64,000 nt of DNA, from contig JBAIAA010000101.1 of NCBI GenBank assembly GCA_037893245.1, forward strand, positions 620,001-684,000, read 5' to 3'. This stretch comes from Crossaster papposus. Taxonomy: Eukaryota; Echinodermata; Asteroidea; Velatida; Solasteridae. Below are positions 60,801 through 64,000 of the stretch, piece by piece. Position 1 is the first letter of the stretch; each line of letters begins with the position of its first letter. Below the pieces are notes generated by a model. It did not search any database. It was not told the origin of the DNA and was given only the letters and a program-made list of their open reading frames with translations. Both the position numbers and the translations under genes were made by a program.

Positions 60801-62752
60801 TCGTTCTGTTGAAGTACAACAGAGCCGGCTATTTCAAAGCCTGTTTTCTCAGTTGTGTAATTTGAACTCCAAGGAAGTTATGTAAACACGTTATATCTCC
60901 AAAATGGGAGGGGCCATGGAGCTCTTTTATATGCCAAATGAAAACTTACGCTGTGGGCTTTTCAACCATGTATATATTTCTTTTTTTGCGACATAATACA
61001 CCTTTTTGTAGAGCCGGTCACATGTGAAAAGGGCAAAAATAAGAACACATTTTCATATGGGCAGTTACCGGTGCATGTACCATGCATGTACATGTACCAT
61101 ACTTATAAGTTGAATTCTTGAGTTCTTTGTGCCAAAAATCTAATTAGCAAAGGACTGTATAAGGCCAAGAAAAAGATATTATCAACCCGCTTTTTTGAAA
61201 TGCATTGAAAAAGAAGGCATCCCTTCTTTTTTGTAACTGACATTACAATTTTCAAGATTGTGGATGGATTCCACCATTTTCATCACAGGTTCTATACCTT
61301 TACTGTGGGGAATACATGTACTTTGTATGCCCAGCCTGTGAATAAGTCACCATAAACCAATAATGTAGGCATTCGTCATCGGACATTCCCCAGGCACACG
61401 GGCCAGGTCACCGAATGACGTACACATTTTCCTTAGACTCTTTTGAGCGTGTGCGTGTGCTTAGCGTGAATCAATTTTAAAAAGAGGGATAATTTGTATC
61501 ACGAACCTTGAATTTAAGTCATAGTAATGTATGCTGATAAATTACATGTAACAGTGTAGCTGTTTGACAAAGAAAAACAAATGTTTTCATCACCCTAAAA
61601 ACAGATTGGTTGAAATCACAAACTGAATGGTAGTTGTGTCCAACCAATGATATTGGTAATTTTTTTCCAAAATAGTGGTTGAAATAACCAATGATATGAC
61701 ATTTAAACAAATATTGGTCAAAATAACCAACATTTTGGTTAAAATATTTACATGTACCGGTACCAATCAATTGGTTATTTTCAACCAATCTGTTTTTCGG
61801 GTGATTTCACATATTGAGCTAAAACCTAGGAGTTTAGATTCTTTATTTTGAATCATTATTTAATTTGCTGTTCACAGACATTATATTTTCTTTTCACAGA
61901 CATTACATTTTCTTCCGTAAAGTTTTGATTGCCCTTTATATTAATCCATTTTAAACCACTGAAAACTTTATTCAAAAAGTAAACATGTTGAAACTCTGGT
62001 GTTTTAAAAGCAGAGTATTATAGTTGGTAGAATTGCACAAAAACATCCTTTGTGCAAATGGTGCAAATTATGGTACGGTACCCTCTGGAGACGTGAACAC
62101 AATGGGGACAATGGGAGTGAAAAGGTCTCCAAAGGGTAATTTCTATAGATGAAAAGGTCTCCACTAGGAATTTCACGAATTAAATTTTTGGATTTTACTT
62201 AAATTACTCAAAAATTAGGGTTAGGTTGTGGGTTAGTGTTTGGGTTAGGGTATGTATGTATATTGGGTTAAAATTTCAACCCAGGAAAATAATTGTGGTT
62301 AAAATGGGAGCATTTTTAAAAACGTGCTTGACTTTCTAACCATTTTGTACACTAGAACAAAGCCATGTCTCCACAGATGTGAATGGATGTACTGAACAGT
62401 GTGCTATATATTTGATGTTAGTTTTGGTAAAAATGAATGCAGACCATAACAGTTTTAGCATTTTGGATTCGTGTAGCAATTTACTCAGATCCCTCGGTTT
62501 GAAATTTCACTCGCTCAATAAAGTAGAAACCGAAAGACTATGTACTGGTAGGTTCAGAAACAGGAGTCGGAAAAAACTTACTAAATGTCACCAAATGACA
62601 TTATCCTGAAAGTGACACTGTATCTTTGCTTTCTGTTGGTTGTGTCGCTGCAGGGCATCAAACAGCCTGAATTCTTTGGCTTTATTTGTCGGGAGAAGAC
62701 CTCCACATCCAGCTACATGTGTTATGTCTTCAAGTGCCAATCTGAACCAGTG
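51892..62752 (+). CDS. TBC1D1/TBC1D4 (AS160)-family RabGAP, 5' part with two PTB domains; continues beyond window
   Basis: Rab GTPase-activating protein of the AS160 family, which in vertebrates restrains GLUT4 vesicle traffic until phosphorylated by AKT. Three exons: 51892..52701 (270 codons), 53285..54010 (242), 62654..62752 (33), all phase 0 with GT/AG borders. Residues 1-165 are Ser-rich and low in complexity (SIYSSSSSSSLS, a GGVGGGGG run). Residues from about 168 form PTB domain 1 (VFKMKYFGNVQLDRR, TQPMLPWILADKQRR, CFAYLWRPD), continuing in exon 2 to TMFEVLYCGRVTVTHKRAPP. RKRHYSFGDL (Ser about 360) aligns with the AKT/14-3-3 site region of TBC1D4. PTB domain 2 starts at about 477 (TMLFQIGKSMLTLISPDKKS, then GIKQPEFFGFICREKT in exon 3). 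The catalytic TBC domain lies outside the window. The start is the first in-frame ATG; the frame is open from 51718 with no earlier ATG. An out-of-frame ATG at 51746 precedes it. Which vertebrate paralogue is closer was not decided. Confidence 0.9.
54303..54632. mobile_element. Inverted-repeat element (GCTGCGTTCCAATCGCG ends)
   Basis: About 330 bp in TBC1D intron 2. The left GCTGCGTTCCAATCGCG and GTGTTTATCG are mirrored by CGATAAACAC and CGCGATTGGAACGCAGC on the right, with further inner arms around ACTCGTG. Single copy in the window. Confidence 0.85.
55101..55309. mobile_element. MITE family E, copy 1, TBC1D intron 2
   Basis: About 210 bp, mostly inverted repeat: CGCTCGGTTCAGACAGGCGT on the left and its reverse complement on the right, plus inner CGCGCCGAACCAAATT arms. 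A short duplication of GTGGAACGCCTGTCT lies near the right end. Confidence 0.9.
55803..56118 (+). repeat. Dispersed repeat D, copy 2
   Basis: Same order of blocks as copy 1, beginning CACTGTGGAGACATGGCTTT and ending CGTCTCCAGAGGGTACC; about 315 bp. Confidence 0.87.
57524..57590. repeat. Three 24-bp tandem repeats, TBC1D intron 2
   Basis: Three consecutive GGCTTTCCCTGATTTCAC-type units. A second short array of GATTGTAATAA units follows at 57635..57671. Confidence 0.85.
58362..58748 (+). mobile_element. MITE family A, full length, in TBC1D intron 2
   Basis: About 387 bp with TTAA at both ends, termini AGGTAGTATACACC and GGTGTATACTACC, and a clean central hairpin TCGCTCTCGCC / GGCGAGAGCGA. It is the best preserved copy in the window. 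Confidence 0.9.
59293..59340. repeat. (CAGY)n simple repeat
   Basis: Imperfect AGTCAGCC/AGCCAGCC tetramer tract. A related AGCC/GGCC-rich tract lies at 60268..60336. Both in TBC1D intron 2. Confidence 0.8.
59391..59606 (+). mobile_element. MITE family B in TBC1D intron 2
   Basis: Starts AACCAGTTCGTGCCAGATGA and ends CCGGCTCAAACTGGTTAA, about 215 bp, with a single internal subrepeat. Confidence 0.83.
59884..59971 (-). mobile_element. MITE family B internal-deletion derivative (about 88 bp)
   Basis: Both ends are intact (TTAACCAGTTCGCGCCGG and CTCCGGCGCGAACTGGTTAA) but only about 50 bp remain between them. A solo right end follows at 60055..60078. Confidence 0.85.
60585..61022. mobile_element. 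Inverted-repeat element with GTGACTGGCTCTACAAAAAG ends
   Basis: About 438 bp in TBC1D intron 2. The left GGCTCTACAAAAAGGTGTAT is mirrored by ATACACCTTTTTGTAGAGCC at the right end. No coding capacity. Confidence 0.87.
61589..61805. mobile_element. Inverted-repeat element with ATCACCC ends
   Basis: About 217 bp in TBC1D intron 2. The left ATCACCCTAAAAACAGATTG and the right CAATCTGTTTTTCGGGTGAT are inverted. The inside is a run of diverged ATTGGTTAAAATAACCAA-type palindromes. Confidence 0.85.
62083..62376 (-). repeat. Dispersed repeat D, copy 3 (inverted)
   Basis: Reverse complement of copies 1 and 2, from GGTACCCTCTGGAGACG to GCCATGTCTCCACAG. It lies about 280 bp before TBC1D exon 3. Confidence 0.87.
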
Positions 62753-63111
62753 GTAAGTACATTTTTGCCTGAAAACCCAACCAACTTTTACATTTTTCAT
62801 TTGACAATCGGTTGTTTTGTTTTTCACTTAAAACTTTTTATATGATGAACAAGACATAAATGTACAGTTCTAACGCCAATGTACTGTATACAGGGCGAGT
62901 AAAAAAACCCAGAAATCCAAAACATAGAAATATATTTTCTATAAACAACCTAGCACCAAAATTAATTGTGAATTGTGATTTATTTAACTACCTGTACTTT
63001 TAAGTGAGAATATTATTTCAATCGCTCTACCTGTTAAAATTGTCTATTTAAACGAAATCATCCTAAAATCAGTTGTGTCAAACAATTTGATGAATTGACT
63101 ATTTGGAAGCA

Positions 63112-63301
63112 CAGCCAAACATTCCGGCCTTGCTCGCTGATGACAGACATTTCCGGCCTTGCTCGTTGCTGACAGACATTTCCGGCCTTGCTCGTTGCTG
63201 ACAGACATTTCCGGCCTTGCTCATGACGTGTTGATGCGTCTTCTGTTTTGAATCTAGGGGAAACTTTGCGTGTATACGTCCTCCGGCGCGAACTGGTTAA
63301 A
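63112..63301 (-). mobile_element. MITE family B with expanded internal subrepeats, left end lost
   Basis: Four tandem subrepeats of about 31 bp (GACAGACATTTCCGGCCTTG) precede the usual right end CCGGCGCGAACTGGTTAA. Located after TBC1D exon 3. Confidence 0.85.
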
Positions 63302-63439
63302 CTGAGGTTTTATCGCTGGTGATGTTTGAAGACAATTGTGACGACACTTCTTGAAATCGCATTTTCAGATGAACCAGACTTTAGGTGGATTTCGTTCAAA
63401 TCCATGTAGTGATACAATTTTAACGGGTAAAGCAATTGA

Positions 63440-63634
63440 CGCTCGGTTCAGACAGGCGTTCCACAGTCGCGCCGAACCAAATTGAAATCAAGTCGCTCCT
63501 GAGTCGCTCTAACAACTCCAGCAGTCGATCGTTCACCGTCTGGCGCGCCTTGTCGCCCTTATTCGTTTCAGACGTCGGACTCAATTCACTCATTTGGTTC
63601 GGCGTGACTGTGGAACGCCTGTCTGAACCGAGCG
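63440..63634. mobile_element. MITE family E, copy 2
   Basis: Same orientation and structure as the copy at 55101, about 195 bp, without the right-end duplication. Confidence 0.9.
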
Positions 63635-64000
63635 TGAAATATTTTTCTCACCTAAAAGTAGTTTAATATGTATACCGGGTATGGGCTTCCAATTCATAAT
63701 TATTTTTGGTGCTTCATAGTTTTTGTATAAGAAATATATTTATTTTGGGGTGAAGGTTCCACTTTTTTGACTCGCCCTTTCTCCTCTACTAACACTGGTT
63801 TCAGTTTTTCACTGTAGCATTTGCCACATGTCGTTAACAACGTTTTTTTTATTTCTGAAAGAAAATGGTGGTGGATATGCGGGGCAACTTGGGTTTAAAC
63901 CTTGTGATTACAATTGACATTACAGCATGACATAGGAAGTACCCAGTTGGGAACAAATGAATAGACTTTAAAGTTGGTTAAATAATGTAAAGGTTAGAGT

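Overview
The window is eukaryotic, AT-rich and intron-rich, with three complete or nearly complete conserved animal genes, the 5' part of a fourth, and one truncated paralogue. They are embedded in a very dense population of short non-autonomous inverted-repeat elements, tandem repeats and tRNA-like SINE fragments. Gene content, intron density, and abundant ACATGTA-type simple sequence next to many TTAA-flanked MITE-like elements suggest a marine invertebrate deuterostome. An echinoderm is my best guess, with low confidence. Nothing points to bacteria or a virus.

Left part (1-16.9 kb, minus strand): two head-to-tail acid ceramidase (ASAH1-type) genes. The upstream copy (16923 down to 7508) is complete: 12 coding exons give 395 codons, the same length as human ASAH1. 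The known active-site residues C143, R159, D162, E225, N320 and R333 fall at the same numbers. The downstream copy (882 down to 14) shows exons 1-3 and runs off the left edge. Intron 4 of the complete copy carries a minisatellite of about 1.75 kb whose unit is the exon 4 end plus its 5' splice site, repeated roughly 75-80 times.

17.2-28.8 kb: an 11.6 kb higher-order tandem array upstream of the ceramidase gene. It is saturated with TGACGTCA (CRE-type) and GTCACGTGAC (CLEAR/E-box-type) palindromes, and includes a nearly perfect 2.1 kb internal duplication.

30.3-44.5 kb: WDR55 (minus strand, 8 coding exons, 379 aa) and PGAP2 (plus strand, 6 coding exons, 260 aa) are divergent, with their start codons 719 bp apart, a likely shared promoter. 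The three complete proteins do unrelated jobs: lysosomal ceramide breakdown, rRNA maturation, and GPI-anchor lipid remodelling.

44.5-51.7 kb is intergenic and repeat-filled. From 51.9 kb to the right edge lies the 5' part of a TBC1D1/TBC1D4-family RabGAP gene (two PTB domains over three exons; an 8.6 kb intron; the rest lies beyond the window).

All exon boundaries were assembled by hand from GT/AG sites, phase compatibility and remembered similarity to the human proteins. No alignment or database search was run.
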